Part shown: one piece after another, positions 1-9,779 of the stretch
Position numbering within the stretch: position 1 is the first letter of the stretch
How the letters are laid out: each line of letters opens with the position of its first letter
Source: Zygnema cylindricum
Lineage: Eukaryota > Streptophyta > Zygnematophyceae > Zygnematales > Zygnemataceae
Assembly (NCBI GenBank): GCA_037447655.1
Contig: JBBHKE010001664.1
Coordinates: 62,001-126,000 of the forward strand
Reading direction: 5' to 3'
DNA length: 64,000 nt
The notes under the pieces: generated by a model
Databases searched by the model: none
What the model was told of the DNA's origin: nothing
The model's input: the letters and a program-made list of their open reading frames with translations, nothing else
Made by a program: the position numbers and the translations under genes

Positions 1-909
1 ACCAGATTGAGAAGGAACCCGGCTTTCGTCCCAACCAGAGCGAAAATTTCCTGTAGCTTTCGCTCTCTTGTAGGCATTACACAATCTGAAAACATGGCCT
101 TTTTCATCACAATAATAGCATGTCAAAGGTGTCCTTCTAGGACCACTACCTCTGCCACTGCCATTGCCAATCTTAGAGTCTGAAAACTGGTTAGCTAGTG
201 CCTGAACAGACTTACTACTACCTCTTTGTGACATTTGGTTAGCTTCTTCACTCAAAATAAGTTGAATTGCTAATGCTATGTTCCATTGACGCTGTGGAAT
301 AGCCCTAAGCCTATCCATGGCTCCCTTATATTCATCGGGCAAAGTTCTCATCAACAACATAGCCTGCTGAGGTGGTGAAAAGTCCCCACCTGCACTAGTA
401 CTCTGAAGAAACAACCTTTTCATAGCATGACAATGATCTGACATACTACCTCCAGAATACTTAAATTCAAAAATCTGAGTGGCTATGTTTGTCTGGACGG
501 TAACATCTAGCTGAACATACATAGCACGTACACTAAACCAAACATCAGATGCTTTCTTCATCCAAGATACGACATTAGCAAATCTTTGTCATAGACTGCT
601 TCAAGACGTTGAGGCAATGGAGATTATTCTTTCTCCAATCCGGCGCAGTCACATTCGCTGATCCTTCCACAATGGATGACAAGTCCCTCTCCTCGAAATA
701 TGAGCTCAACATATCTTCCAATATAAGAAGTCAGTTCCGTCAAAAATAGGCAATTTGGGCGGTGGGCCCATAACCTGTTGAAGGTCATAGGCATTAACAC
801 TCGGCTGTGATCCACTCCCACTAGGAGTCACACTTGCACCAGCAGGAGCAGGTGGAGCACTAGGGCTAATAGGAGCACTTGCAATAGGAGCTGAGCCATT
901 ATCAAACAT
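1..909 (-). pseudogene. Partial Copia gag (element D), 5' part on minus strand, runs off window edge
   Basis: Reading leftward from the ATG at 909, the frame opens with an Ala/Pro/Ser-rich leader, then a Val-Met-Gly-Pro-Pro stretch and a Copia Gag N-terminus (FDGTDFLYWK). The frame breaks near 717, and a second frame to about 560 also breaks. From about 545 down to base 1 the frame is open and Gag-like, with a CX2CX4HX4C zinc knuckle (CYYCDEKGHVFRLC) coded around 85-135. Gag of Ty1/copia elements forms the particle that packages the RNA. The rest of the element lies beyond base 1. The frame breaks mean it cannot make intact Gag as it stands. It is a different family from Copia-1, C, E and F, because its LTR is unrelated and short. 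Confidence 0.8.
761..775 (-). other. Primer-binding site of element D (half-tRNA type)
   Basis: The minus strand reads GGTTATGGGCCCACC, complementary over 15 bases to the anticodon arm (about nt 26-40) of plant-type initiator tRNA-Met. It immediately follows the LTR end and lies inside the gag frame. An ordinary plant Copia site would read TGGTATCAGAGC and pair with the tRNA 3' end. Confidence 0.75.
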
Positions 910-1257
910 TTTAGCGGAAGCAAACCCAAAGAAATATGCCTAGAAGACTAGATCTATAGTGTAAGATAAGTATCTCCAAACGAAAGAGGTATTTCAACCA
1001 AACAAACATGTACTACAAGCAAATTAGAGACAATAGAGCATAAAACACCTTAAACTGCACTCAGTGCTCTCACTTCCTTAATTCTTGTGTAGAATGTACA
1101 TTCTGTATTGAATTGATCAATCCTAATTGAACTAAATACTCAAAAGATCTTAAAAACATCTAAAAGATCTACAAAACATCAAAAACGTATGTACATGGTT
1201 CACAAGACACCCTACTGACAAAAATCCAAGTGTTAGGACCAAAATTGTCCACTAACA
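776..1257 (-). mobile_element. 5' LTR of Copia element D
   Basis: On the minus strand this 482-bp block starts TGTTAGTGG at 1257 and ends CAACA at 776, directly followed by the primer-binding site. TG...CA ends and the adjoining gag identify it as the 5' LTR. The gag start codon (907-909) lies inside it, about 130 bp before its end. The other LTR is outside the window, so identity between LTRs and the target duplication cannot be checked. Confidence 0.75.
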
Positions 1258-1464
1258 ATATCTATACCCTAAAAATCCGGATGATTCTTATCACGTTTAC
1301 ATTCATTGGCGGCCTTACACACTAATTAACTTAAAGATATCAATTCGTGTAGATACTACAAAAAATCTACACTAAATTTGGTCAATATTGAACAGTTGGT
1401 ATTCTAAAAATATTCTAAGTCCTGGACTCATATTTCTAAGACATACTAAAGCTTACTTTTCAAT
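1258..1464. other. Unassigned spacer between element D and Copia-1
   Basis: This AT-rich 207-bp stretch matches neither the LTR of D nor the 3' LTR of Copia-1 by eye. It may be the old target DNA, or the eroded upstream part of the Copia-1 5' LTR. Confidence 0.4.
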
Positions 1465-1639
1465 ATTTTTCAGTGATTTTTTTTCCTTTGGACTCAAGGG
1501 AGTCCATAGTACAGAAGGGTGCACTCAGGTTGTGTATTTGCTTGCTTGGGTAGCACAAATTCTAGGTGAAAGTGGGTTAGTCAAAAGGTATCTAGAAGCT
1601 TCTTGAATTTTGCAGTCCAATGGGGGACACAAAATTGCA
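1465..1639 (+). mobile_element. Remnant of Copia-1 5' LTR (3' portion only)
   Basis: About 175 bp match the last part of the 3' LTR at 7520-7695: the segment around 'actcaaggGAGTCCA', the 'gaaagtgggttagtcaaaag' block and the end 'ttgca'. Upstream similarity fades at about 1465, so most of the 5' LTR (promoter included) is missing. The gag ATG at 1620 lies in this remnant. Confidence 0.65.
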
Positions 1640-2710
1640 GGTTATGGGACCACCCTCTAGGGTGCCCATCTTCAACACATCTGGGTTCATTTACTGAGAA
1701 GCCATGATGACACGGGCATTGTGTGGAAAGCGATATTGGGGTATTGTCAGTGGACAAGTGAAACGTCCATCTCAAGGAACTCCACCAGGATTTGGTGGAG
1801 TGAGGTTTTTCTACAGCAGCATCTGCTTCAACGGAGGAGGCAGACGATGGGGACAGCAGTGTGTTCAAGAAAGGGAAAGGGAAGCAGACACCTCTTACTC
1901 CCATTGCCACAACACCCGGAACGGTGGCCGTGAAGACCGAGGAAAACGACATTCAGATGTGGGAGTACACAAAGATGATGGGGACAGCGGAACCTCTCAC
2001 TCCAATCGCCACGGCACCCAGAGCGGTGGTCGTGAAGACCAAGGAAAATGATATTCAAATGTGGGAGTACACCAACATGAATGCCAGACATTTCATTTTG
2101 AGGCACCTCACTCAAGCTTTGTTGACTTCTCATCTTCACATCTTTAAGGCCGAGGAGTTGTGGATGACTTTAGTTGAGGTTTATAGTGCAGGTAATATTC
2201 AGGAGCTCAAGTTGGTTGAGCAAAGGTTGACAAGTTATACTTACAAAGAAGGGAAGATGTTAGACTACTGTAATGATCTCTCTTGTCTGTACATGGAGAT
2301 GGAAAGTGCCGGATGGACAGGCACAATGAAGATCAAAGTTAACACCCTCGTCATGAAGTTGCCTGAGGAGTATGAAAACATAGTGTACCAAGTGCAAGAA
2401 ATGGATGATAGTTCTTGGAAGTGGAACACCATGGTCCGAATGATACTTGTGCAGGAGAACACCATTGAGATCTGTAGAGGAGGAAAGAGCGTTCAAGCTC
2501 TAGCTGCCGAAACCGACCAGTGGAGGAAGGATCCCAACAAGCTGTATAACAACTTCAAAGGAGAGTCAGCCCCCCCAAGGATCTTTGTCATTTCTGCAAA
2601 AATCTGGGACACTTCATAGCTGATTGCACCAAGTTGTCGGAGCTGAGGCTCCAAGAAAGTCGTGGAGGGGGTTCTTCCAGAGGGAAGAAGAAGGCACTTG
2701 TGGTCACACA
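1620..2710 (+). pseudogene. Copia-1 gag (broken)
   Basis: The frame opens at the ATG at 1620 inside the LTR remnant, reads through the primer site and meets a TGA where relatives have a Trp codon (about 1695). The main Gag body is open from 1861 to 2619 (252 codons), including the RHLTQALLTSHLHIFKAEELW helical region typical of Copia Gag (UBN2-like). A 102-bp tandem duplication (units starting near 1891 and 1993) doubles a Pro/Thr-rich linker that is single in E. A slip at a C-run near 2571 shifts the frame, but the zinc knuckle (CHFCKNLGHFIADC, CX2CX4HX4C) is still readable at about 2585-2630. Confidence 0.85.
1640..1654 (+). other. Primer-binding site of Copia-1 (half-tRNA type, one mismatch)
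   Basis: GGTTATGGGACCACC follows the LTR end 'ttgca'. It differs by one base from the GGTTATGGGCCCACC of elements D, E and F. It sits in the gag frame and encodes part of Gln-Val-Met-Gly-Pro-Pro. Confidence 0.7.
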
Positions 2711-2819
2711 TGTCAAAGGAGAGACCTAGGAGGACGAGTCCTCTGAGGAGGAGGATGGGGAGCTTCTTCTCGACGAGAATCAGGAGGAGAAGGAGATCCC
2801 TCAGAAACAGAAGTGTCCT

Positions 2820-3322
2820 CTTGGAGCAGTTCGGGAAGCTCCACAGGAAGGATGGATCATTGACTCAGGTGCATCCATGCACATGTGTCGTGACAAGCAC
2901 CTCTTCACTAAGTTAAGAAAGATTCCTACTTTAGAAATAGAGTATGGGGATGGGAGAGTAGTTAATACAGATCTAGTTGGCTTGGTAGATCTGAAAGTCT
3001 TAGTGGAAGGTAAGACATCTATACTCACCTTCTCAGATGTGTAGATGACAAGAATTTTGATACCTTCACTAGAAAGGGAGTCTTTACAACTAAGTATAGA
3101 GATGAAGTCTACTTCACAGCAGATAAGGGCAGCGAATGATTGTTTCGGCTTAACCTAAGTAATGAAAAGAATAGTGCTTACTATGGTGGTGTTCCGAGCT
3201 TCATGATCTGGCTTTAGCGCTTGGGGCATGTGCATTTTGATAGGCTGAGGGAAATCAAGAAGCTTGGTGTAGTAGAAGGCATTCAGTTTGGGGATAATGA
3301 AATGATAGATGATTGTAGTGGC
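2820..3322 (+). pseudogene. Copia-1 protease and pre-integrase zinc-finger region (broken)
   Basis: The aspartic protease signature WIIDSGASMHMC is readable at about 2854-2890. Weak homology to the F polyprotein continues through the linker to a 'RLGHVHFDRL'-like HHCC segment and a DDCSGC Cys pair at about 3308-3325, where element S1 interrupts it. Several stops are present (for example 3043-3045 and around 3137), so no product is expected. Confidence 0.75.
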
Positions 3323-4026
3323 TGTTGTTGTTTTTAGAAAGCTTTAGTCCTCTCTATGCCTCATCTGTGAGGGAGAGAGAGTTGTTCACGACTTAAGTTA
3401 TTTTTGGTTGAGTTCGGTTCAGTACTAACCAAAATTAGTGTGACAGTGAAGTTGGGAGTTCACGGTTCATTCACACTTGGGACACGCGTCGTCACTTGAG
3501 AGAATGTGTGAGTATGTCCTCCGTGGATGTACAAAAATTCGGCAGGACCACGGGACTTCGTGAAGTCAGTTCTACGGTGCCAAATCCTCTAATCGGACGG
3601 CTGACAGCCGCCGCCAACAAATACTGACGAGGCGTACCTAGATCACTATCACTTTATGTTGTCTGAACGTCGGTGTAAATATTTGGTAGAATATAACTTT
3701 GTCTGTAGTGAATTAGTTATTTAGTGTTGAGAATGTGGTTTATGACATACCTTCAGTACACAGGTATACTCACAATATTTGTTGTGTTAGAATGTTAGAT
3801 GTACGGCTGCAATGCCTCCGTACAGCTTAGAGTAGTTTCGGTGTAAAGAAGTAGGACTTAGTGAATTTGATTGTTTTAGGAACAAATGATATGAAAACTG
3901 TACACTCAGTTTTATGTAATTTCATTTCTGTATATTCCATAGATATGTTAACGGAATTGATTGAAATTTTGTGTGTGTGTTCCTTTGCATTTTATCTACA
4001 CTGTGGTAAATTTTCAGGACCATTAG
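3323..4026 (-). mobile_element. S1: solo-LTR-like element inserted in Copia-1
   Basis: About 700 bp match the reverse complement of S2 (33270-34093) and, more weakly at the ends, S3 (48620-49646). The left end is TGTTGTTG, like the inverted ends TGTTG...CAACA of S2 and S3. The right side stops short of the expected end: similarity to S2 is lost after about 4024 and Copia-1 coding resumes at about 4028, so the last 130 bp or so and some host sequence have been deleted. The strand is set opposite to S2 only; true LTR polarity is unknown. It contains no coding sequence I recognise. Confidence 0.7.
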
Positions 4027-6631
4027 TGCCACATATAGAGGTGAGAAAGTATTAGATCTGGTCCACACAGATATTTGGGGACCAACAAGAGTACCTTCAG
4101 TTGGGGGAAAGAGGTATATGGTGACACTTACAGATGGCTGGTCCACATATTGTAGAGTCTATTTCCTAAAAACAAAGTCTGAAAAACCAAAGAACTTCAA
4201 AAGAATACAAACCCAGGAGTGAGAAATTGCACGGAACCCCCATTAAGCGAATAAGGAGTGATAATGGGGGAGAGTACACCTCTAACCAGTTTGAGGAATA
4301 CTTGAGAGATGAGGGAGTTCAACATCAGAAAACTGTACCGAATAATCCAGAACAAAATGGGGTAGCTGAGAGGTTAAACCAGACTTTGGGAGATAGTGTG
4401 TGTAGTATGCTGACTGATAAGAAAATAGGAAGAAGATTTTGGGTAGAGGCCATGAACTGTGCTAACTACATTAAGAATAGAGTTCTCACTACAACCATTA
4501 AAGGAATGACACCTCATGAGAGATGGGTTGGAACGAAACCGAATATTTTCACTTGAAAGTGATCGGTAGTCAAGTTTACAGACTTGACACAGATAAGAAA
4601 AACTGGTAAACTAGATGCTAAAGGGAAACCGGGATATCTTGTGGGATTTGATGAGGATGTCAAAGGATATAGAGTCTATGACTTAGCTAAACAAGATATC
4701 ATTTTGGTAAAGCATCAAGTTGTCATGGATGAAGGAAAGTCATTTGATCCCTTCAAATACACTAAGAAGATAAGAATCGGTTTTGATTCCGAGAGTGAGG
4801 AGGACTCGGATCTTCCCCGAAGGGACACAAGTGAAAACGTGATTGCAAATTCTAGGGAGAGCCAAGATGGGGGAGATACACCGGGATCTCCTCATATCTC
4901 TATACACTCCGAGGAGGCAGAGGAGGAGTCGGAACCAGCTCCCATAGATAGGGGAGCACATGAGACAGTAAGGAGGAACCCGAGACTTCCTTCTATTTCT
5001 GCTTCGGAATTTGAGGGAGGACGAACGAGCAGCAAAAGGCAACAAGAAAAACAGGTTGCTCAGAAGGTAACAAAGCTATCTCACCCATATAAGCCTCAGT
5101 CATACTCGGAGGCAGTGGACAGTTCGGAGAAATACTGATGGGTCAGAGCCATAAATGATGAGATGGCTTCCATCATGGAAGCTAATACTTAGGAGGTGGT
5201 GGAGTGTCCCCCATACAGAAAACATATCGGGTGCAAATGGGTATTTAAATTGAAACTGAACCCAGATAATACCATTGAGAGATATAAGGCTTGTTTGGTA
5301 GGAAAGGGGTTCACCCAAAAAGAGAGGATAGATTATGAGGAGACTTTTGCTCCGGTGGTTCGGTTCCCATCTGTAAGGATTCTCCTTAGTCTAGCAGCAG
5401 CAGAAGACATGGAAATACACCAGATGGATATCAAGACCGCTTTCCTCAACGGTGAACTAGAGGAAGAAATCTTTATGCGACAACCAAAGGGATTTATAGA
5501 GGAAGGAGAATAAAGCAAAGTCTGCTGGCGCATAAAGTCCTTATATGGACTAAAGCTAGCTCCCACACAATGGAACAAGAAACTAGATGAGTTTCTCACC
5601 TGTCTCGGATATATTCGGATCAGTTCTGACCATTCTATTTATATGTTTGAGGATGAGAATGGTGTGATTATTATTCCAATTTATTTGGATGATTAGCTGG
5701 TGTTAAGTAAATCTATGAAAAAGATCAATATTTAGAGAAAGATCTTAGAAGCAGATTTGACATGAAGGATTTAGCGCAGGCTAAATATATTTTGGGGATT
5801 CAAATTCAAAGAGATAGAGGGAAGAGAATAATCAAACTTACTCAGAAAGAAACTATCAGAAATATGCTAAAGAAATTTTAGATGGAAAAGGCAAACAGTT
5901 GTACCACTCCCATGGACTTGAAGAAAGTAAGTGATGGGAGTGTACAAGGAAGAGTGATAATACTAGATGATCATATGAGTCCAAAAGAGTGACAGTTTAT
6001 GAAGTCTATTTGTTACAGACAGGTTGTAGGAAGCTTGATTTACTTTACGAATTGTACTAGACCAAACATAGCAGCACCAGTTGGAGTCCTCAGTAGGAGT
6101 CTTAATGATCATAGGAAGAGAGACTGGGAGGCAGCCAAGAGAGTCATGAGATACTTGGTGGGAACCAGGGATTTATGGTTGCATTTGGGAGGGGAGCACA
6201 CTGACTTCACTACTTGGAGTGATGCCAGCTATGGGGATGCACATATGAGAAGATGCACTTCTAGATATGTGTTATATGTGGGGGAAGGTGCTTGTTGTTC
6301 GAGAAGCAAGCAACAAAAGGTGGTTGCTCAGTCCACTATGGTGGCTGAGTACATGGCCTCTTGTTCTACAGTGAAAGAGCTGATGTGGGTCAAGTCTTTA
6401 TTACAAGAACCGGGGAATATGAAAAAGGGAGTGCATGAAGTGTTTTGTGATAATCAGGCTGCAATTGCAATTGCAGCCAATCCAAAACATCATTTTACGG
6501 CTAAGCATATGGATATAAGATTCAGTTTTGTGAGAGAAAAGGTTGAAAACAAAATTGTGAATCTCATGTTTGGAGGTGATGGGGAAATGGTAGCTGATAT
6601 GATGACAAAGCATGTGCCCTCTCCCAAGTAA
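4027..6631 (+). pseudogene. Copia-1 pol: integrase, reverse transcriptase, RNase H (broken)
   Basis: Integrase pieces include HTDIWGP (first catalytic Asp, about 4070), RSDNGGEY (second Asp, about 4257) and NGVAERLN (Glu, about 4365), open from 4227 to 4556. The linker and start of RT are open at 4584-5138 and the RT core at 5196-5513 (QMDIKTAFLNGELEEEIF). The polymerase box is degraded to YLDD followed by a stop near 5693. RNase H is open at 5999-6631 with TWSDASYGD and FCDNQAAIA, and unlike F it retains the HHFTAKHMDIR tail. The Glu preceding AEYMA in F is Val here. At least six stops or shifts separate the pieces. Confidence 0.9.
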
Positions 6632-6682
6632 AAATACTGTAGAGAAAAATGTGGGTTAAAAGATAATCAAAAATTAAACTAG

Positions 6683-6695
6683 AAAATAAGGGGAG
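6683..6695 (+). other. Polypurine tract of Copia-1
   Basis: AAAATAAGGGGAG lies directly before the 3' LTR start, where plus-strand DNA synthesis is primed in LTR retrotransposons. The same motif precedes the 3' LTRs of F (55091-55103) and, slightly changed, C. Confidence 0.75.
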
Positions 6696-7695
6696 TGTTG
6701 AAATCACTACATTTAGGGGAGATATTTTCTACGTCTTAATTGATTAGAATAGCTAAAAGAAAAAGCGTAGGCAGCCTACCTCCACCTTCTCTCTTTAGCC
6801 CCCATACTTGTTGAAGTCACTAGAGGAGAGAGAGGACGGTGGAGCCATGGTTGCCTCAGCTCCATAGGCACAACTAAAGAGTGACCTAAGTCACTCTCAA
6901 CAAAAGGTTTATTTCGGAAGGACACGAACCACCGACCGACAGAGCAAGGCGTAGCTGTCAGCTCTTACCGGTCTGTCGTAGTAGTCCGTTACGATACATA
7001 GGGTTTGAAAGCTATTTAAACATTAGCTAGATTGTTAATTCGCTTAACGGAATAATAAATTGAGGATATAGGAACTAGTTGAGTTTTTAGTACGCACAAA
7101 ACAAATGTACCAGACATTTGTTATTTTGAACGGATAACATTGAAAGTCGGTTGTGATCCGACGACCCTCATCATCGCCGAGATCTCGGAATGGCTGCCTT
7201 GGCGGTTTTCGAACGTGACATGACTTGTCGACACGTGGCAAGATATCATTGGGAAGCGGGAATCCTGGGGAGCGCGAGGACAAGTCTGAAGGAGACAGAC
7301 GTCCACTCCATGGCCTTGTAGTACACAGGCCGTACAGAAAGTAAATCAGCCCTAGTACCTTTATGTACTGTACAGTCTTCTCATTGGTTCGTACATCAAA
7401 AGATAAGGGTTGTGAGAGGGGTTTAGGACTTAGAGGATTGAGGAGGTAGTCGTCTCTCTCCCAACAAGCTTCTATAAATATTGGCATCTTTGCTACTTGA
7501 TAACTAATCGTCTGGTAAGGCGTTTTCAGTGATTCTTTTTGTTGTGGACTCAAGAGAGTCCACACTCCACAGGGTTGCAGTCAGATTGTCTATTTGCTTG
7601 CTAGGGTAGCAGCAGTTCTAGTTGAAAGTGGGTTAGTCAAAAGCTATCTAAAGGCTTCTTGAATTTTGCAGTCCAACGGGGGACACAGAATTGCA
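6696..7695 (+). mobile_element. 3' LTR of Copia-1 (1000 bp)
   Basis: It starts TGTTGAAATC after the purine tract and ends ATTGCA at 7695, matching the 5' LTR remnant. In order it holds a G-rich/C-rich segment, an antisense tRNA-like block (6915-6982), a palindromic 'GAGATCTC' segment, a G-box ACACGTGGC (7231-7239), a TATA box TATAAATA (7473-7480) and the U5-like end. It is one of seven related LTRs in the window (Copia-1, C, E, F and solo copies). Confidence 0.85.
7230..7480 (+). promoter_or_regulatory. LTR promoter of Copia-1: G-box/ABRE-like site and TATA box
   Basis: ACACGTGGC (7231-7239) contains the CACGTG core and the ACGTGGC form recognised by plant bZIP factors. TATAAATA lies 230 bp downstream. 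The same pair occurs in the LTRs of C (44401-44409 and 44573-44580; TATA 44816-44823) and E (CACGTGG 47898-47904; TATA 48141-48148). In F the G-box is kept (50279-50287) but the TATA position reads TGTACAAAAG. Confidence 0.55.
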
Positions 7696-8757
7696 GTTTG
7701 AGAGTGAATGTAAATGCAAAGAAGTAAAACATGAAATAAACAAAAAGAAAATAGGTCAAAGAAATAAACTGTTTTTTTCCCCTCCTTGTCCCTTTATTTT
7801 TCGCTTTAGAGCGCTTGAGAAAGGCTTGGGAGATGGTGGAGAGGGAGAGGGGGCGAAACGAAATTTGCAAAATATTCATTTCACGTATCCGCAACAAACT
7901 GAATAGTGAATGCAAATATGCAACAGAAGGCCGAGAAAAGAATTTGAACAGCGAACAACGTAAAATAAAAACTAGAATTCGAGAGTAGAGGTTGGAGAAA
8001 TGTTGGAAGTATAGTTTGAACGAAGGTTCAAATAGAGTTTTCAATAAACATTTGAAATTAAGTCTGGAGAAATGTTCGAAGTAGAGTTTGGAGAAATATT
8101 CGGAGTAGAGTTTGAAATCAAATTCGAAGTACTGATTTGGGATAACAGGTTACAAGGATAATCCAAGTATTGATTTCGGATAAATGGTATTTGGAGAGAA
8201 TGAAGAAGTTTGGCGCCAGATGCACATTCGAAATTAAAAGATAGGGCAGCTGACCCTCGATGTGACCTAGTAACAAAAAAACAAAATTAGAAAATGTTAA
8301 AAGGAAAAAAAAAAAAACAATCGAAATAGGACAGTATGGGAAAACTCTGAGCCGGTTATAAAAGTACACACCACATAAAATAATGATAAAAACAAACAAA
8401 AGGGGGAAGGTTCCTCTACCGTTTTGGCGAGTTCCTCTTTTTGGCGTTGGAGCTCGTTCCACCCCTCCATGCCTATGGCGGCGGGCGAAAGGGGGGAGAG
8501 AGGGAAAGAGAGAGAGAGAGAGAGACGGCGAGAGGGAGGAGGGTAGAGAAAGACGCGTTGCGTCGACGAGTAGCGATAGAGAGGGAGAGAGCGTGAGGGT
8601 AGAAATTAGAAAACAACGTTGATAAGGAGAAAGGATGGAGAGGGCGGAGAGAGGAGTGAAGAGAAGGAAAGCGAAGAACGATAGAGAAGCGGTGGGGAAC
8701 GACACTCTAAATAGGGTGTGGCCTTCTCGGGTAGACTATAAAACGATTTAAAAATAG
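7696..8757. other. Intergenic stretch with degenerate and purine-rich repeats
   Basis: I see no gene. At 7985-8130 there are about four degenerate tandem units of the form GGAGAAATRTTCGAAGTAGAG. At 8495-8660 the strand is GA-rich with a short (GA)n run at 8507-8525. Translated frames here are low complexity and are not credible proteins. Confidence 0.5.
7985..8130. repeat. Degenerate tandem repeat, about 25-30 bp units
   Basis: Repeats of 'ggagaaatgttcgaagtaga' and variants with 'gagtttgaa' recur at roughly 25-35-bp spacing. The units are diverged, so the array is old. Confidence 0.55.
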
Positions 8758-8790
8758 GATATATATATGTGTATATATATCCATATATAT

Positions 8791-8871
<81 letters not shown>
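8758..8871. repeat. (TA)n microsatellite, split by a hAT-like insertion
   Basis: This is an almost pure TA repeat with a short (CA)n island near 8791-8803. TA repeats resume at 9780-9801 on the other side of the element at 8880-9771, so the tract was split by that insertion. Confidence 0.9.
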
Positions 8872-8872
<1 letters not shown>

Positions 8873-8879
8873 CATATAT

Positions 8880-9771
8880 TAGTGTTGTGTATTGGTAAAA
8901 AACTTATCGCGATAAAACCGATACCGATAGTTATCGGTTATCGAACGGTCAGAGGTTCCGATAAATTGGTCTGGGACTAACAAATTCCATATCGGCAATA
9001 AAAAAAAAATTTATAGTATGCATACAATAGTACTTTATAACATATTGTATTATATTATTGACTTTATGTAGCGTGGCATGCCACGTATAAAAGTCTGTTC
9101 CGTCTTTGTTTAATTGCGATTTATTACGGAAAGCCCAACACATAGACGCTGGCCGGTTAACTGAACAAAAAATTTACGGCAACGTACGGAATTTTACTGG
9201 CAAACTAGGGAACATGGAACGGTAAAAAGACGGCGGACACAAAGTACAACGGACGCAAAATAACATTCTACGCGTCGCCGGAATCGAACGGACGACTTGG
9301 AATGAGAAAACACGAGCAGACGGGCCAGCGTGAGCGCCGACATCTCGGAATGACTCTTTTGGCAGCTTATGCCAAAAAAGCTGACAGATTGACACGTGGT
9401 AGGTCCCCAGTGGATCTTAAGGAATAAAGGGACAACGCCATAGCGTCGGATGTGAAAGGTACATTTTTTTTACTGGATCGGTATCAAACAGTACATATCT
9501 CATGGCGGCTACTGTACTTTCTGTGCTTTTACACTTCCGGGGAATAACACGTTTAGTTGAGCGTACAGGTCGTACATTTATCTGTACGGTCCGTACAGTT
9601 ATCGCCAATAGTTATCGTTATCGACATTATCGCCAGTAAGTACCGGATATTATCGGCTACTTATCGGCCATAAGACCGATGTCGATATATCGTACCAATA
9701 TATCGATTATCAGGAACCCGAAAAAAGGTCCATATCGGTAATCGGTAAATCCTTACCGATACACAACACCA
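8880..9771. mobile_element. hAT-like non-autonomous element, 892 bp, with 8-bp target duplication
   Basis: The ends are TAGTGTTGTGTATTGGTAA and the inverted TTACCGATACACAACACCA. The flanks ACATATAT (8872-8879 and 9772-9779) are identical, and an 8-bp duplication is the hallmark of hAT transposition. Subterminal zones are rich in palindromic ATCG/TATCGG words. No transposase frame is present. The core (about 9270-9410) contains a tRNA T-arm-like GTTCGATTCC on the minus strand, and 'CTCGGAATG' and 'ACACGTGG' in the same order as in the Copia-1 LTR, so it may include an eroded LTR piece. Confidence 0.8.
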
Positions 9772-9779
9772 ACATATAT

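Larger units (their letters stand above)
1465..7695 (+). mobile_element. Copia-1: degenerate Ty1/copia element, interrupted by S1
   Basis: Remnant 5' LTR, half-tRNA primer site, gag, protease, integrase, reverse transcriptase and RNase H follow in the Ty1/copia order, then a purine tract and a full 3' LTR. It is a close relative of the better preserved copy F at 49705-56150. It is inactive: many frameshifts and stops, a truncated 5' LTR and a 0.7-kb insertion (S1) in the zinc-finger region before integrase. No target duplication can be assigned because the 5' end is eroded. Confidence 0.9.

Noticed and set aside
6915-6982. Intact tRNA gene on the minus strand
   Set aside because: T-arm and D-arm resemblance is clear, but I cannot fold a 7-bp acceptor stem or a proper anticodon arm, so I call it tRNA-like only.
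8118-8705. 195-codon minus-strand ORF
   Set aside because: The N-terminal half is coded by GA-rich simple sequence and the rest is AT-rich with Phe/Leu runs. No recognisable domain.
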